Shown piece after piece: positions 44,765 to 57,027 of a stretch of 64,000 bases of DNA. The position numbers and the translations under genes are program-made. Below the pieces are notes generated by a model. The model had not been told where the DNA came from. It saw only the letters and a program-made list of their open reading frames with translations, and did not search any database. The DNA lies in the NCBI GenBank assembly GCA_030789695.1, contig CM061130.1:17540561-17604560 (forward strand), read 5' to 3'. Every line of letters begins with the position of its first letter. Positions within the stretch are counted from its first letter, which is position 1. The stretch is from Scilla litardierei (taxonomy: Eukaryota; Streptophyta; Magnoliopsida; Asparagales; Asparagaceae).

Positions 44765-45633
44765 GGAGGGTTAGGGCCGAGCTACAGGCTCGTACCCTCC
44801 CCTCCCTCAAATTTCGGGACAAGCTTACGAGCTTTGCCTTCGATAGGATCCGGAGGGCTAGGGTCGAGCTACGGGCTCGTACCCTCCCCTCCCTAAAATT
44901 TTGGGGGAAGCTTACGAGCTTTGCCCTCGATAGGCTCCGGAGGGCTAGGGCCGAGCTACGGGCTCGTACCCTCCCCTCCCTCAAATTCCGGGGCAAGCTT
45001 ACGAGATTTGCCCTCGATAGTCTCCGGAGGGCTAGAGTCGAGCTAGGGTTTGTACCCTCCCCTCCCTCAAATTACAGGGCAAGCTTACGAGATTCGCCCT
45101 CGATAGGCTCCAGAGGGCTAGGGCCGAGTTACGGGCTCGTACCCTCCCCTCCCTTAAATTCTGGGGCAAGCTTACGAGCTTCGCCCTCGATAGGCTCTGG
45201 AGGACTAAGGCTGAGCTACGGGCTCGTACCCTCCACTCCCTCAAATTTCAGGGCAAGCTTACGAGCTTTGCCCTCGATAGGCTCCAGAGGGCTAGGGCCG
45301 AGCTACGGGCTAGTACCCTCCCCTCCTTCAAATTTCGGGGCAAGCTTACGAGTTTCGCCCTCGATATGCTCCAGAGGGCTAGGGCCGAGCTACGGGCTCG
45401 TACCCTCCCCTCCCTCAAATTCCGGGGCAAGCTTACGAGCGTCGCCCTCGATAGGCTCCGGAGGACTAGGGCCGAGCTATGGGCTCGTACCCTTCCCTCC
45501 CTCAAATTCTGGAGCAAGCTTACGAGCTTCGCCCTCGATAGGCCCCGACGGACTTGCGTCGGTCTATACTCTCGACATCCGGCACGATCTCCCCCCAGCT
45601 CTTGTCCGCCCCGAATGTTGGGGGCACACATAA
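44765..45633 (+). repeat. E1 87-bp tandem array, about 10 units
   Basis: Unit starts at GGAGGGCTAGGGCCGAGCTA; starts at 44765, 44852, 44939, 45026, 45112, 45199, 45286, 45373, 45460 and 45547, i.e. 87 bp with one 86. It carries ACGGGCTCGTACCCTCCCCT and CAAGCTTACGAGC. Because 87 is a multiple of three, open frames run through it on both strands (29-residue repeats); I regard these as incidental. 3' tandem arrays are known in Tat-clade elements. Confidence 0.93.
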
Positions 45634-45892
45634 GGACAAGGCAAAATAAAAGGCAACGTCAAGTCACTATTTTCTACAAAATGAATTTCGGACAAGTATT
45701 TTCATTGGTCAAATTGTCAAAAATATATACAAGTATTTTCGGATGCCGGCCTTACAAAAATGGTCACATTGGCCAACCATACCTTGGCCGACACCACGAA
45801 AAACCCAAAACCCCAGCCTAAAGAAAACAAAAAAAACAAAATCATAAACCAAGGCCCCGAGACCGGCCCTTAACCCCTTTCCAAAGATCATG

Positions 45893-48314
45893 TGGTGCCC
45901 TGGCCGCCCTCGACCTGGTCGCCCTCGTCGTGGTTGCATCCACCTAAGCCTCCATCACCTCCCCCATGTGCACTGTCCCCAGCTTATTGCTCGACCGCTG
46001 CCACACCTTCCTCGGCCGACGTAGCTACCTCCTCCTCTTCATCGTCATCCAAGGCTTGCAGCCTCGAGAAATCAAACTCAACTGAGGGATAAAGGTTCCC
46101 CATCCTCTCCTTTATCCTCGGAGGCATGCCTCCCAGCCCTCCGAATACCCCTTCTCCTTCATCATCGCCATCGTTGGGACGAGCTCTGTCGTCTGATAGT
46201 GTCGGACCGCCTCCACATGCTTCGCCTCAAGCTCGGCCTTCCCCGACACCACCAGCGCCTCCAGCTCTGCCACCCTCTTCTTTTCTTGCTCGAGGGTAGC
46301 CTCTACCGCCTCCCGATGGGCCACCTCAGTCTGAACCCTCTTCTCAAATTCCTCCAAACATGCCTCTTGTTTCTAGATCGTCACCCTTTGCTCGGCGTAT
46401 AACTCCTACAGCTTTCCTAGCCAGGCCATGTGCCTCGTCGCCCTCTCCTCAGCCGCTTTCTTCACCGCTTCAAGCTCAGCAGCCTTCCTTCCCATGGCGG
46501 CCTCGGCTTTGTTTATTCCAGTGGTATGACGCCGAAGGGAGACCATCATAGCGTTCGCCTACACACCAAAAACAAATAGGAAGAATAAAGCACATACCTG
46601 AACAAAGATAGCCGTATCTAAGAAGGAGAAGGCCGACCTACCTGCATATTGTTCCAGATGGCTGTGGCGCACAATCGCGCTATGTCCACGTTCGTCAGAG
46701 ACTCTCGATCTCTTGGCAGCAGACTATTCTCGGATAACCGCGTCGCCACTCCTGCCTCGTCGAAAATCGATTCAGCAGCGCCAACCGGATACGACGCCGC
46801 CAAAGAATCCTCCACTGACAGGGCTAGGAGTTCGTCCCGCTTTGACTTGAAATTTGCAAGGGCCGATTCGCAGCTCGGGTGGGCGGGCTTTCCAAGCCCG
46901 AACGACGGGCAACCATAAGGCTAGTGATCTACGGCCGTCGTTCGACCACTGGAACCCGACCCGGCCGGAGACCCCTGGGGCGGGACCGTCCGAAGTGGGG
47001 CTGCAGGGATCGGAGATCTTCACTCTCTCTGAGACCCTTGTGCCTCTGGCTCGGCCTGTGCCTCTTCCTCGGTGACGACATCGATCGGAATGGGGATAGT
47101 CGTGGCGACGACATTCTCAATAGGACGGCCCAAGTCAGTCGCAATGGCCAGGGGACCCGAAGCAGCTGTGGCTCACACCACCTTCTGTTTCTTCGTCCGC
47201 ACGAGCTTCTCCGCCTTCGCAGTGGACGTCCCCTCCCAAGCTCTCTTCGGGCTAGCCTTCGCCGCTTGCTTGGCCGAGTTCTTTGTGACCAATCTCACAA
47301 GCTCGTCCATCGACAGACTCATCGTTTTACCTACAAGAAGGAAATAGATCAGTGTGAGAAAATCAGGAGCGAAAATTACAAAGCTCGGATTACCATCGGC
47401 CAAATGTACTAAATGATCATTTCTTCCTTGGCAAGATCCTCAAATCTCCTGTCCGCCTCGGGGATTCCCTGCAGGATCTTGGCCCGCTCTACGTCGTCTG
47501 CCTCGAGGACCTCTCTGTTTGCCTCAGTATTCAGCATGCCCCAGTTTGACCTCAATGCTATATCCTTGGGCGTCAAGACGAACACGTACCTCTCCTTCCA
47601 ACCTTTGATCTTCTCCGGCAGGCCCAAGACTAGAGACCGACGTCTCCTTGTCGAAAGATAGAAGTGCGGCCCCAGCCTCTTGGTTTCGAAGAAGTATTGG
47701 AACAGGGGGAGGGTCAGACGAATCCCACTTCCCGCACAAAGGACGAGAAAACCCACGATACAACTAATGGAATTAGGCATCAATTGGAACAGAGGGAGTT
47801 CAAGAAAGTTTAGAATGTGGAGAAGCAAGGGAGGAAGAGGGAAGCGGAGTCCTTGGGTGAAGCGAGCAACATATACTCCGACCTCATAGTCTTTGGGAAA
47901 GCACACCCGCTTACTGGAGGTTGGAAGACGGACTGTGTAGGGCGGCCTTATGTATTTCGTGTGGGCCAAGGGTATGAAGGAGGTCGGCGCAACAGATTCC
48001 ACACCAGAGATCTCAGCAGGGACATCCCCGGCCTCGGCCAAGGTCACGAAGACCTGAGCAGACAATCTGCGCTTCACTATGGTCGACCCTTTCCCTTACC
48101 TTGGGTCCCTAGGGTCCGCTGACAACGAAGCAACAGCAAGTTCTGCGGCCGGCCTACCCTCGGGACGGTCCTGCCTGACCGGTGAAGTCTCCTCCACCCA
48201 CTCATCCGTGTCTGTGGCGGAGCTGTCCAGTGCTCCACCACCCCTAAACCAACCTTCTATCTCCCTAGAAGCTATGGAGCGGGAAGAAGTAGGAGAACCC
48301 ATTTTAAGAAGCAA
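45893..48314 (-). pseudogene. E1 antisense gene (PF04195-like plus coiled coil), intron-containing
   Basis: Antisense to E1, between tandem array and 3' LTR. From ATG at 48314: an acidic N-terminus, an in-frame TAA at 48098, then the main block 48077-47409 with YVARFTQGLRFPLPPLLLHI, SISCIVGFLVLCAGSGIRL and GWKERYVFVLTP, resembling the 'putative gypsy type transposon' domain. A likely intron runs from GATG/GTAATC (about 47396) to CTTGTAG/GTAAAA (about 47334). The next exon is SLSMDELVRLVTKNSAKQA. Another likely intron lies between ATGCAG/GTAGG (about 46644) and GTGTAG/GCGAACG (about 46560). The last part (46560-45893) is a Glu/Ala-rich coiled coil ending in an acidic DDDEEEE run, with one frameshift near 46110. 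Function unknown; Grande and Retand-type elements have comparable antisense ORFs. Confidence 0.65.
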
Positions 48315-48779
48315 GAAGAATACCTAGAAGAAATAAGATGTTCCGAGGAAGTAGCCGAAACAGTGAGTAAGAACTCCGGCGATGGCGGCGACGGTAGTCG
48401 GACAACTGGAGAAGAAAAATAGGAGAAGCTTGGAAGAAGAAGAAATTTCTCACTGGATCTCCCCCTCACCTACTTATAGCAAGCGTCGGTTCATCTCTGA
48501 CGTCGAAGCCAGGCCACGTGGCGCAAATCCAAGTTCCCCTGACGCCTCAACTGCCACCCATCGTCACTCAGCCATGCAACACGTTTGGGATGGCTGGGCC
48601 ACCTCGATCTTTTCCTGCCTTTCGAATCGAAATGATGGCTGTGAAGCGGTAGGCGAGCTTTTCAAATAAATTACCGCCATGTCCAAATATTAAGAGCGAA
48701 GTTCGCCCCATCCCCATTCGAACAGACGGAGAGATTATATGTCATCCAAACTAGGCCGGGCTTCCACCTCAAGCTCGAA

Positions 48780-48792
48780 TGACGGGGGAAGT
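48780..48792 (+). other. E1 polypurine tract
   Basis: GACGGGGGAAG directly before the 3' LTR, the expected plus-strand primer position. Confidence 0.75.
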
Positions 48793-49889
48793 TATTACTA
48801 CCAAAGATCGGAACACCTCGACTTCCTCTCTGAGTTCGCCAGACATGCGACAAGCTCGCTCGTCATTTGTGAAGTCCGCCTCGTCGAACAAGAAGGGCGC
48901 ACTTCACCCCCAGCCTTGCCGATTGGTCGCATGTTCCCCTCCAAGCTCGTTCGTCGAGCAACCAGCTTGCTCATCACCCTCCAAGTTCGCCCCCTCCCCC
49001 CTCCCCCGACCAGGCACGAGGGGCAACCATCGAGACCTGGCAGAATCGAGCTTAGGTAACAAGCTCGGCACCCACAGGGAGAAACCAAGCGACCCATGTA
49101 CGGCCCGCTCCTCGGACGTACCTTGATGTCCCTTTAGCCCATCGAACACGACAAACGTCCTGGTACAAGAACATCACTGACACTTTCGCCGTGCGACAAC
49201 CTGACAAAGGAGCACCGGGCTGTTGCGTCTATGACGGTTTGACAAAAGAACCCCTCGACATTGCACCATCTAACGGTCTAACAAAGGCATGCCTGATGCT
49301 TTCGGCTCTAACACACTGACAAAAGCACACCTGACACGCATAGATCTGACATCCTCGGCCAAACCTTCCGCAGTCTGATATGCCAACTTAGTCGAACCCA
49401 ACTGCCTTACTCAGCTATAAATACCCCTCCACTTCCACCGAGAAAAGGGTGGGTTAATCGAATTATAAACTCACTCACACACAAGAGCAAATATCATCCA
49501 TATATTTGTTCTTCCACTCAAGCTCGCCACCTAAGGTCGACCTACCTCTAGCTCGACCTACATGTCCGACCCATATTTCTAAACCCTAATTCTGACTTAG
49601 GCATCGGAGAGGCTAAGGGTTGAAACCCAATCCCACCTTTCTGACTAGCTGCTCTTTGTGCAAGAAAGCTCCTCCAAGCAACGAGCAACCGACGACCTAC
49701 TCCAGGAGAGCGGCGAACAAGGGACGACCTTGCAGGATTGATCCCGAGATCATCATCCGAAGTGCGCTCAGCTTCTACACCCCTCACTACTTGTAAACAG
49801 CCATCCCAATCATCCCCTCACTTGTAACCATCGTGCCCTTGGTTTCCCATTAATACAAATTCATTGTGAGCGGATCTTACCCTGCAACA
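48793..49889 (+). repeat. E1 3' LTR
   Basis: Partner of 4086-5184 (1,097 versus 1,099 bp). First bases are TA instead of TG (transition); ends CTGCAACA. TATA box TATAAATA at 49416-49423. CGAGC at 49890-49894 is the right target duplication. Confidence 0.93.
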
Positions 49890-51290
49890 CGAGCCATCCT
49901 GTGGTGAAGATCCGAGCTTCGATATGAGCCATCCTATGGTGGAGGTCTGAGGTTTGTCAGCTCTACCCCAAGTTACCGAGCTTGACCAAGCCCCGATCTC
50001 TGAGCTCCTTCATCCCAGCTCCTTCATCATATCTCCTTGTGATCAAGCTACCGAGCTCGGATCTTCAGTCCGAGCTCGAACAAGCTTGCCGACCTACACC
50101 TCTTTCGATCTACTCCATGTCGAGGTGGGCCCAGGATGAGGTCGATCTGATCCGTGATGAAGTCGGTCTTGTGGGAGAAGTCAAGGCCCGAGGAGGCCCA
50201 CCACCAAGCAGACTATGCTGGTGAGGCTGACGGAGGCACCCACGTTGGCAGGATCTGACGACATGAAGGATGGTTTCAACACTGCTCGCATTCTCCTGAT
50301 CAGAGACCATAGTGAAGGGAGAATTGAATTTGAGTGCCCCAAAATTCAAACAAACCCTACTATCACTCTCTCATTCTATCCCTCTTCAAATACCCCTCCA
50401 ACTCAAGAATCGTCTCCTTCTTCTCCTTTCTGCTCATAATCCAATAAATTCTCTGTTTGTGGTGGTAGCTTCTATAAATTAGTTGAAATCCCTTGGCCTT
50501 CTCGACAAGCATTCCAACATTCTCCTTCTGTACGATCAAAGACAAGACGGAGGATGAGGTGGAACCGAAGGTGATGAGGAGCATCATGACCAAGAGGCCG
50601 GTGGGTTACCCATCGCAGGGGAGCAGGACATCGCCGACGTCGCCAACAGGATCCACACCTCCAGTATCTCTGTTCGCATTCTCACCGGTGGGATCCTTGC
50701 CTCTGATATCTCTGTTCGCCACCAAGGTACCAATTTCATTCCAAGAGGAGTAGATGTCGTTGAACTTAACAGTTGGAAGTCTACACATCGCCGGTGGTTT
50801 CTCCACCGCTTCCAACAGCAGATACGTCAACAGAGCTGATATGAAGCTGCCCCTTGCTGGGCTTTTGGAAGCTGCCGACCATTCTAAAATGTGCATGCCG
50901 AGCATGCATAGAGGTACTGCCAAGCATCCTGCAACCAACCGAGCTCACCTCACCGAGCTTAAAGCCTCAGTCCGTAACAGCCGAGCCATGACTAGCCGCT
51001 CTGCTCCTTGATGGGCTCACCCAGCCTCCGTCCGAATTGCCAATCAGCTGCCCTGCTTAGCTGATCTTAATGCGGCAGCAGGAAGTGGCGGCGTTAAGTG
51101 ATTGTGTAGGGTGGGCATGAAGAGCATGCTAGCAGCGACGGCCCTCAAGGGAGTGACGGAACTAGACCGGGATGCGGTCGGCCCACAAGATCATCAGGAA
51201 GAAGCTAAATAGAGAGAATGTCACGCAATGACATCCATAACGAGGAACCAAATGTTGTGGCTTGTGAAGAGAAAGCATAAGATGAGTACT
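49890..51290 (+). other. E5 internal remnant, no recognisable gene
   Basis: The GAGCCATCC/GATCCGAGCTTC repeat field resumes to about 50110 and returns at 51480-51660. Between them are short open stretches on both strands (for example 50754-51011 plus and 50606-50938 minus), but none resembles a known family. I read it as a decayed internal part of the Tat-like element whose 3' LTR is at 53260; this is inference from continuity only. Confidence 0.4.
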
Positions 51291-51293
51291 ACA

Positions 51294-51313
51294 TCTCTCT
51301 CTCTCTCTCTCTG
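51294..51313 (+). repeat. (CT)n microsatellite
   Basis: Ten CT units flanked by unique sequence. Confidence 0.9.
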
Positions 51314-52475
51314 AATTGAAAATTATTATTTGTACATCACGTTGCCGCTTGCTACATGTTTAATTTTATGTTGATGTGAGGGATTGGGGGCATAAAAGTG
51401 AATCTTTTGAAGTTAGACAATATGCCAAACTTCCCCATCAGAACTCGTGAAACAGCCTTCATCAAAGCTTGTCGAGCTCCAAGCTCTGATGGGGCCAACC
51501 TCTCTAAGCACCTCTGTCCAAGTTTTGAACTCCGATCTCCGAGCTTCGATCTCCAAGCAAGCTCTGAAGGTGCCATCCACTGTCCATGCTCCGAGTTTTG
51601 AGCTCCGATCTATGAACTCCTCCATCTAAACTCCCATCACCGAGCATCCGAGCTTCCATTGAGATGCTTCCAGCCAAGCTTGGGGCAACTTGGGCCCTCA
51701 CATATTCGAGCACATCGAGCGGGCTAAGCTCCTTCATCTGAGATCTTATCTCTTTCAGGTGAAACAAGTCGTAGAAGCAAAATCAAGGTGATTGAGTTTT
51801 GATTCATTTTTTCTTAGACTCATCCTCATTCAATTGCATTCGTTGTCAATTTTAAGCTTCTCCTTCCAATGATAAGCAATGATAACATGATGAGCTACAT
51901 GATTCCAAAATGTGAGGACCTCTCCAAGACAGGGAGACGTGAGAGCTTGCTGTCTTTTGCATAGATAATCCAAAGAGATACATGGGAAATTCGTTTGACC
52001 CTTCCATACTAACCTATCTGGGGCGAGGATGACCTGTCTAGCGGACCTATCAAGAGGAGGCCAACCTAACCTGGATGACCAATCCAGGCTGACCTACTCA
52101 TGTGGAGGCCGACCCATCCATATCGACCTACGTAGAGCTAGACTGACCTATACAGGGGGACTAGTCTATGACGTCCAATGTAGGACGACCGGTACAGAAC
52201 AACCCAAGCAGTTTGACCTATCCAGGTGACATACATTGCCACCTGAGCTCATCCAACAACTTGGACAAGATATTATTGGTAAAACAAAACCAACCAAGCA
52301 AACTCTTCAGTTCATTTTGGTTTCTGCTTTTACTGAGCTAATATATTCTTAATGAGCTGACATATCCTCGACAAATGTACGTACCCCGAGAGGGCATTTG
52401 ATCAGCCTTCTTTCCCACTTTACTAAAGTGTGTATGCCCATAGATCAGCTCAGAACACTTTGCAAGCTACTTCGC
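51314..52475 (+). other. E5 remnant, no gene
   Basis: Degenerate repeats of CCGAGCTTCGATCT type at 51480-51660 and loosely repeated GACCTATCC/GGCCGACC words at 52020-52230. No coding region can be supported. Confidence 0.4.
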
Positions 52476-52479
52476 CATA

Positions 52480-53060
52480 AGTCGAAGGGCCACTCCCTCG
52501 CGGGTCACCCAGCTGTGCAATCAAAGATAAAACTCTCAGATACCCTCAAGGGTGAATCGGCTATACGACTGAGGGGATGCCCTCACAGGCCGATCTAGCT
52601 ATACGATCGGGGATGCTCTCGCGGGCTCCTCGGCTAACGATCTGGTGCCACCCTCTCGCGGGCCGAGCAAGCTATACGATCAGGGATGACCTTTCTTTGT
52701 CCTCGCGGGCTACTTGGCTATACTATCGGGGCCACACCCTTGTTGGTCAAGCTAGATGTACGATCGGGGATGACCTTTCTTTACCCTCGTGGGCTACTCG
52801 GCTATACGATCGGGGGCCACACCCTCACGAGCTGAGCAAGCTATACGATCAGGGATGCCCTCACGGGCTACTCGATTATACGATCAGAGGCCAATCACCC
52901 ACAGACTGAGCTAGCTATACAATCAGGAATGACCTTTCTTTACTCTCATAGGCTACTTGGCTATACGACCGGTGGGCCATCCCCCTCGCGGGCCGAGCGA
53001 GCTATACTCTCTTTACCCTCGTGGGCCGACCCAGCTACACAATCGGGAATCATATTTTGA
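52480..53060 (+). repeat. Degenerate tandem array, GGGCTACTCGGCTATACGAT units
   Basis: CTCGCGGGC, GCTATACGATCGGGG and GATGACCTTTCTTT words recur in units of about 100 bp with two half-units each; at least five units. Placement just before the E5 3' LTR mirrors the 87-bp array of E1, fitting a Tat-type 3' region. Confidence 0.7.
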
Positions 53061-53259
53061 AAACATTGCAAATTGCTCGGTTAAAAGTTAAGGGGCCACT
53101 CCCGTTGCCTGCTGAACTCCATCTATCTTAGCTATAAGCCGAGTTCTACTCCCTTCGCGAGCCAACCCAACTATCCAACCATGGCCACTTCTTCCTCATG
53201 CTTATCACATCACCCGATCTCAACCTTTGCAGCGGTTGAGCTCAGGCGATGAGGGAAAT

Positions 53260-53906
53260 TGTTACTCCAAATATGGCCTTACTTTATTACGCTGGCCAAC
53301 GGTCCAAATCACTATAGTTGAACGAGTCAACCTCCACCTCCCTTTTAAAGAGCCATCAATGATGGGTGGTTACACATCATCATGGCCTACTTTAATGGCC
53401 ACTAATTCGATAATTATGGCCTACTATTATGGTGAAGGTTATGCCAATAATGGCACATTATTAGCTTGGAGATTACAAGACAAGGGAAAAAATATAAAAT
53501 CCCAGGAGATATGGAAGAAATGATAGGAACTTAACTCAGGTATCTTGATACTAAGCATTCACTCCACTTTACATTTTCTCATATATAGCTCGGCATGATG
53601 GTGAACGGACGACCTCCCTATAGGTTGGACCTAGTGCCTCGAGCCCATTTCTAGTTATCCACTGACTTAAGCATCGGAGGAGATTTGGTCGGTCACAGAC
53701 CCTACTCCCTAACGATTTCTCCAATGTTGCAGATATACGAAGATGATGCAGAGTTAGGTCAAGCTTTAACCCAATAAGCTCAGACTTAGCTCTCCGCGAC
53801 CCAGGATCGCCTCTCCGCAAGTCCCACTCCTCTGCCGATGAAGCGTCATGTCACCGAGTAGTCCTTGTCGGCACACTTTACTAGATGACAGATTTCTCCG
53901 TCAACA
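53260..53906 (+). repeat. Probable 3' LTR of an older Tat-like element (E5)
   Basis: GATGAGGGAAAT precedes TGTTACTCCAAA at 53260, matching the E1 LTR start style, and the segment ends CCGTCAACA at 53906, matching E1's CAACA end. The internal GACTTAAGCATCGGAGG matches E1's GACTTAGGTATCGGAGAGG. Length is about 647 bp. No target duplication can be tested because the left end is not identified. Confidence 0.6.
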
Positions 53907-54046
53907 AATTCTGATTCCGACTATAAGTTTTGATTTTTTATGGGGAAAAAAATCAAAGATGTGCCTTATTTGTGGTGAGAGGTGCGTTCAATATAGATGC
54001 TTAATTAACTAATGCAAATCACGATTTTGCTAAATTCTAACTACAT
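53907..54046 (+). other. Flanking sequence, nothing seen
   Basis: AT-rich, no gene, repeat or motif that I can support. Confidence 0.5.
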
Positions 54047-54072
54047 TTATATAGTAATTTATGGCTTGTATA

Positions 54073-54122
<50 letters not shown>
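54047..54122 (+). repeat. LINE target duplication with (GT)24
   Basis: TTATATAGTAATTTATGGC followed by TTGTATATA and a 48-bp GT run. The same block with a 28-bp GT run is at 61469-61524. The pair brackets the LINE, so it is its target duplication, with the microsatellite differing in length. Confidence 0.8.
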
Positions 54123-54124
<2 letters not shown>

Positions 54125-54295
54125 GGAATATGCGTTATCTTTATTGATCTCAACAAAAATGTACAAGGTTCAAGGGATAGTAGAAGAGAGTTTGCAAGTC
54201 GCGGTCAAGGCACAGGCGCCAACACCACACCCCTACAAAAACCTTCTCTACTCCAAGCAACACACTCAGTTACAAACAAAAGAATACAAAAAACA

Positions 54296-56961
54296 TTATA
54301 CAACCAGACCCCAATTTGCAAAGGGTCCATTAGCAGCACCCCGGTCTCCCTCAATATGCCTCAAAGCAACTCTGACATCAGCAGCAATGTCTTCGAACAA
54401 GATAGTCTGACCTTTGTTCACCCCCTCAAATATCCTCCTATTTCTTTCCTTCCAAACATGCCAGATCAAAGAAGCAAGGACAGTTTTAGCTAGTGCTCTC
54501 AAGCTATCATTTTTATGGAACTTAGCAAGAAATAGTTCTCCCACGCCGGCTAGAGAGGGGGGAGGCGATGTGATGATCCCAAGTTTGAGGAAACTCCTGC
54601 AAAGGAGGTAATATGTGTAATTGCAGCCAAAAATATGTGATCAACACTTTCATGGGCATTACAAGAACATAGAACACAAAAGGGGGAAGAAGGAACTCCC
54701 CATTGGACAAGTTTGTCCCTCGTAAGAAGCTTCCCGTGGAAAGCCTGCAGCAACGTAATGGCCATTTTGGGGACATGTCCCGGAAACCAAACAACCTTAT
54801 AAAAAGGAAAGATCAGCCTGATAGTACGAGAACCGGCCCAAGCATCCTGAAGAGTAGGTGACTTAGAATACCATTTCCATAAATCCTCCCCCGACCGCAA
54901 AGAAATAGGGGCTAAAAAGTTCAGAACCGGAGCAGGCACAAGCATACTAGTCCAACCCTCCTCCGCCCAATAATCACTAACAGTTTTCATCTCCTCCCCA
55001 GTCGGAACAACATAACTGTCACACAACGGGTCACATGGAAGCCATTATCATACCAAAAGAGCATAGAGGTCCCATCCCTAACAATGCGCTTAGTAAGTTT
55101 CTTGGTGATATTGCGGCATTGAAGCATGAATTTCCAAGTCCCTGATTGCATAGGGGAGCTTTGAGCAACATAGAAACCCATTCTGCCCAAATATTGCTTC
55201 CTCATATAAGAAGCCCATATACCATTATGCGTTAACATACGCCAAGATAATTTGACCCCATAAGCCATATTAATATCAGAGAATTGCCTAAGGCCCACTC
55301 CCCCCTCCTGCTTGGGGGCACAAAGATCATCCCACGCCCAAATATGAGAATTCCCCCAAATAAACTTCCTGCATATGGAGTTGAGCGTATTCAACACGGA
55401 TTTTGCTATGCGAAAAGCTTGCATCCAGAAAACAATCATGCCGTGAATAACGGATCTAACAAGCTCAATGCGCCCCGAGATAGATAAGAGAGAAGAAGAC
55501 CACCCCTGCAATCTGGCCTTGCATCTATCAATCAACTTGGTGTACATAGATGCTTTGGGGTATTTAGTTGAGAGCGGAAGCCCCAAATAAGTGGATAGAG
55601 ATTGAGCACGCCTAATACCCAAAATATCAGCAAGCCTGCCAGGATCTTTGGCTCCCTTGCTAAAAATACCAGCACTTTTACTCCAATTCACATCCAGACC
55701 TGTCAGATACTTGAAAGAACATAATAGACTCTTCAATCCCTCAAAAGATTTAGAGTTGGCCCGGTAGAAAACAAGGAGATCATCGGCAAACAGGAGATGC
55801 GTGACAGCCCCAACCCTTTTCATGGGCAGAATGCTACGACTGACATTAGCAGAAGCCATCAAGAGAGAGAAAGCCTCCATAACAACCACAAAGAGATATG
55901 GGGATAGGGGATCCCCCTGCCTTAACCCTCTATTAGACTGGAACATACCATGAGGGGAACCATTAACCATGACTGAGAAGGATGGGGTAGATTTGCATTC
56001 ACCAATCCACCCAATAAACCTGTGCTGAAACCCAATTCGATGCAGTATGTAATAAATGAATTCCCTATTCACACTATCAAATGCTTTGCGGAGGTCCAAT
56101 TTAAGACATGCATGGGGTTATTAAAATCATATGAGCTAAAATCACAAATATGTTCATGCGCAAGTAAGGCACAATCAGCTAAAAGACGATCTTCCAGGAA
56201 GGCGGCTTGGTTAGGAGATATGAGCTCCATAACAGCCTTTTTGAGTCTATTGCAGAGAACCTGATGATCTTATACAAAACATTGCAACAAGAGATAGGCC
56301 TATAATCCCCCAGCCCCATGGCACTAGCACTTTTAGGAATAAGTGTCAAGAAGGTATGATTTATCTGCTTAAGGATTCTGCCAGATCTAAAGAAAGAGCC
56401 AACTGCTTTGGTAACATCTTTGCCAACAACACTCCAGGAGCTTTGGAAGAAGAAACCATTGAAGCCATCAGGCCCCGGGGCCTTATCACTACCGATTTGA
56501 AAAACAGCATTTCTAATTTCCTCATCCAGAACCGGCTGCTCAACCCAGGCCGCAGCTTTTTTAGTGAGAATACGCTTGGTAGTAAGACGAGGAAATACCC
56601 TCCAGTAATCGTCTTGGTTATAGAGATTGGAATAGTAAATGGGCCCATCAACTTTAATCTTCCTAATGATGTCATTACTAGCACCATCAGCAGATATAAG
56701 GTGCTCCAGATTATTATGGCTTTGACGAGCCTTCATCGCAGTATAGAAAAACCGGGAGTTGCGGTCCCCAAGCTGTAACCAATTCTGCCTACTTTTTTGC
56801 CTAAGATTTGACTCTTCAGCATCAATAGCATCAGCCAATTGATTAATGCTCATGTTCTCTGTTCTGCTTTTCAATACAAATAGCCAAATCCGAATCATTC
56901 TAAATGCTAGCAAGCTCATCACGGCATTTGGCAACACTTTTAGTGTTAATGATGTCCGCAC
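54296..56961 (-). pseudogene. LINE reverse transcriptase and zinc-binding domain
   Basis: Read right to left. 56961-56179: the pre-RT region (NLRQKSRQNWLQLGDRNSRFF) and RT start (VFQIGSDKAPGPDGFNGFFFQ, ANTFLTLIPK-like, DYRPISCCNVLYKII). A frame change at about 56180 leads to 56099-54987: MDLRKAFDSVNREFIYYIL, RGLRQGDPLSPYLFVVVMEA, then LLFADDLLVFYRA (FADD active site) and STYLGLPLS. Another shift leads to 55026-54550 with LLQAFHGKLLTRDKLVQWG and CVLCSCNAHESVDHIFL, the RVT zinc-binding domain. 54544-54296 gives the C-terminus (LIWHVWKERNRRIF). No RNase H is visible. Confidence 0.9.
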
Positions 56962-57027
56962 TAAGGCGTTTCAAACCATATTTGAAATTTTTAAGCTTGG
57001 CCACAAGCCGAATCATAGGGCATCCAT

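Larger units (their letters stand above)
4086..49889 (+). mobile_element. E1: Tat-lineage Ty3/gypsy element, degenerate, carrying nested insertions
   Basis: Full-length but dead element. The LTRs (4086-5184 and 48793-49889) are flanked by TGAGC on the left and CGAGC on the right, a 5-bp target duplication with one change. Order: LTR, primer site, gag, protease, RT, [E2 insertion 8740-40410], RNase H, second RNase H, integrase [solo LTR 42165-43978], 87-bp tandem array, antisense gene, polypurine tract, LTR. The extra RNase H domain, the 3' tandem repeats and an antisense ORF with a PF04195-type domain are known traits of the Tat clade. All coding regions carry stops or frameshifts. Without insertions the element would be roughly 12.3 kb. 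Confidence 0.9.

Noticed and set aside
45248..45821. Repeat-protein ORFs across the 87-bp array on both strands
   Set aside because: The period is a multiple of three, so open frames are automatic; no start context or family match.
50606..51011. A captured host gene fragment in E5
   Set aside because: Open frames on both strands are short and match no family I recognise; no splice-consistent structure.
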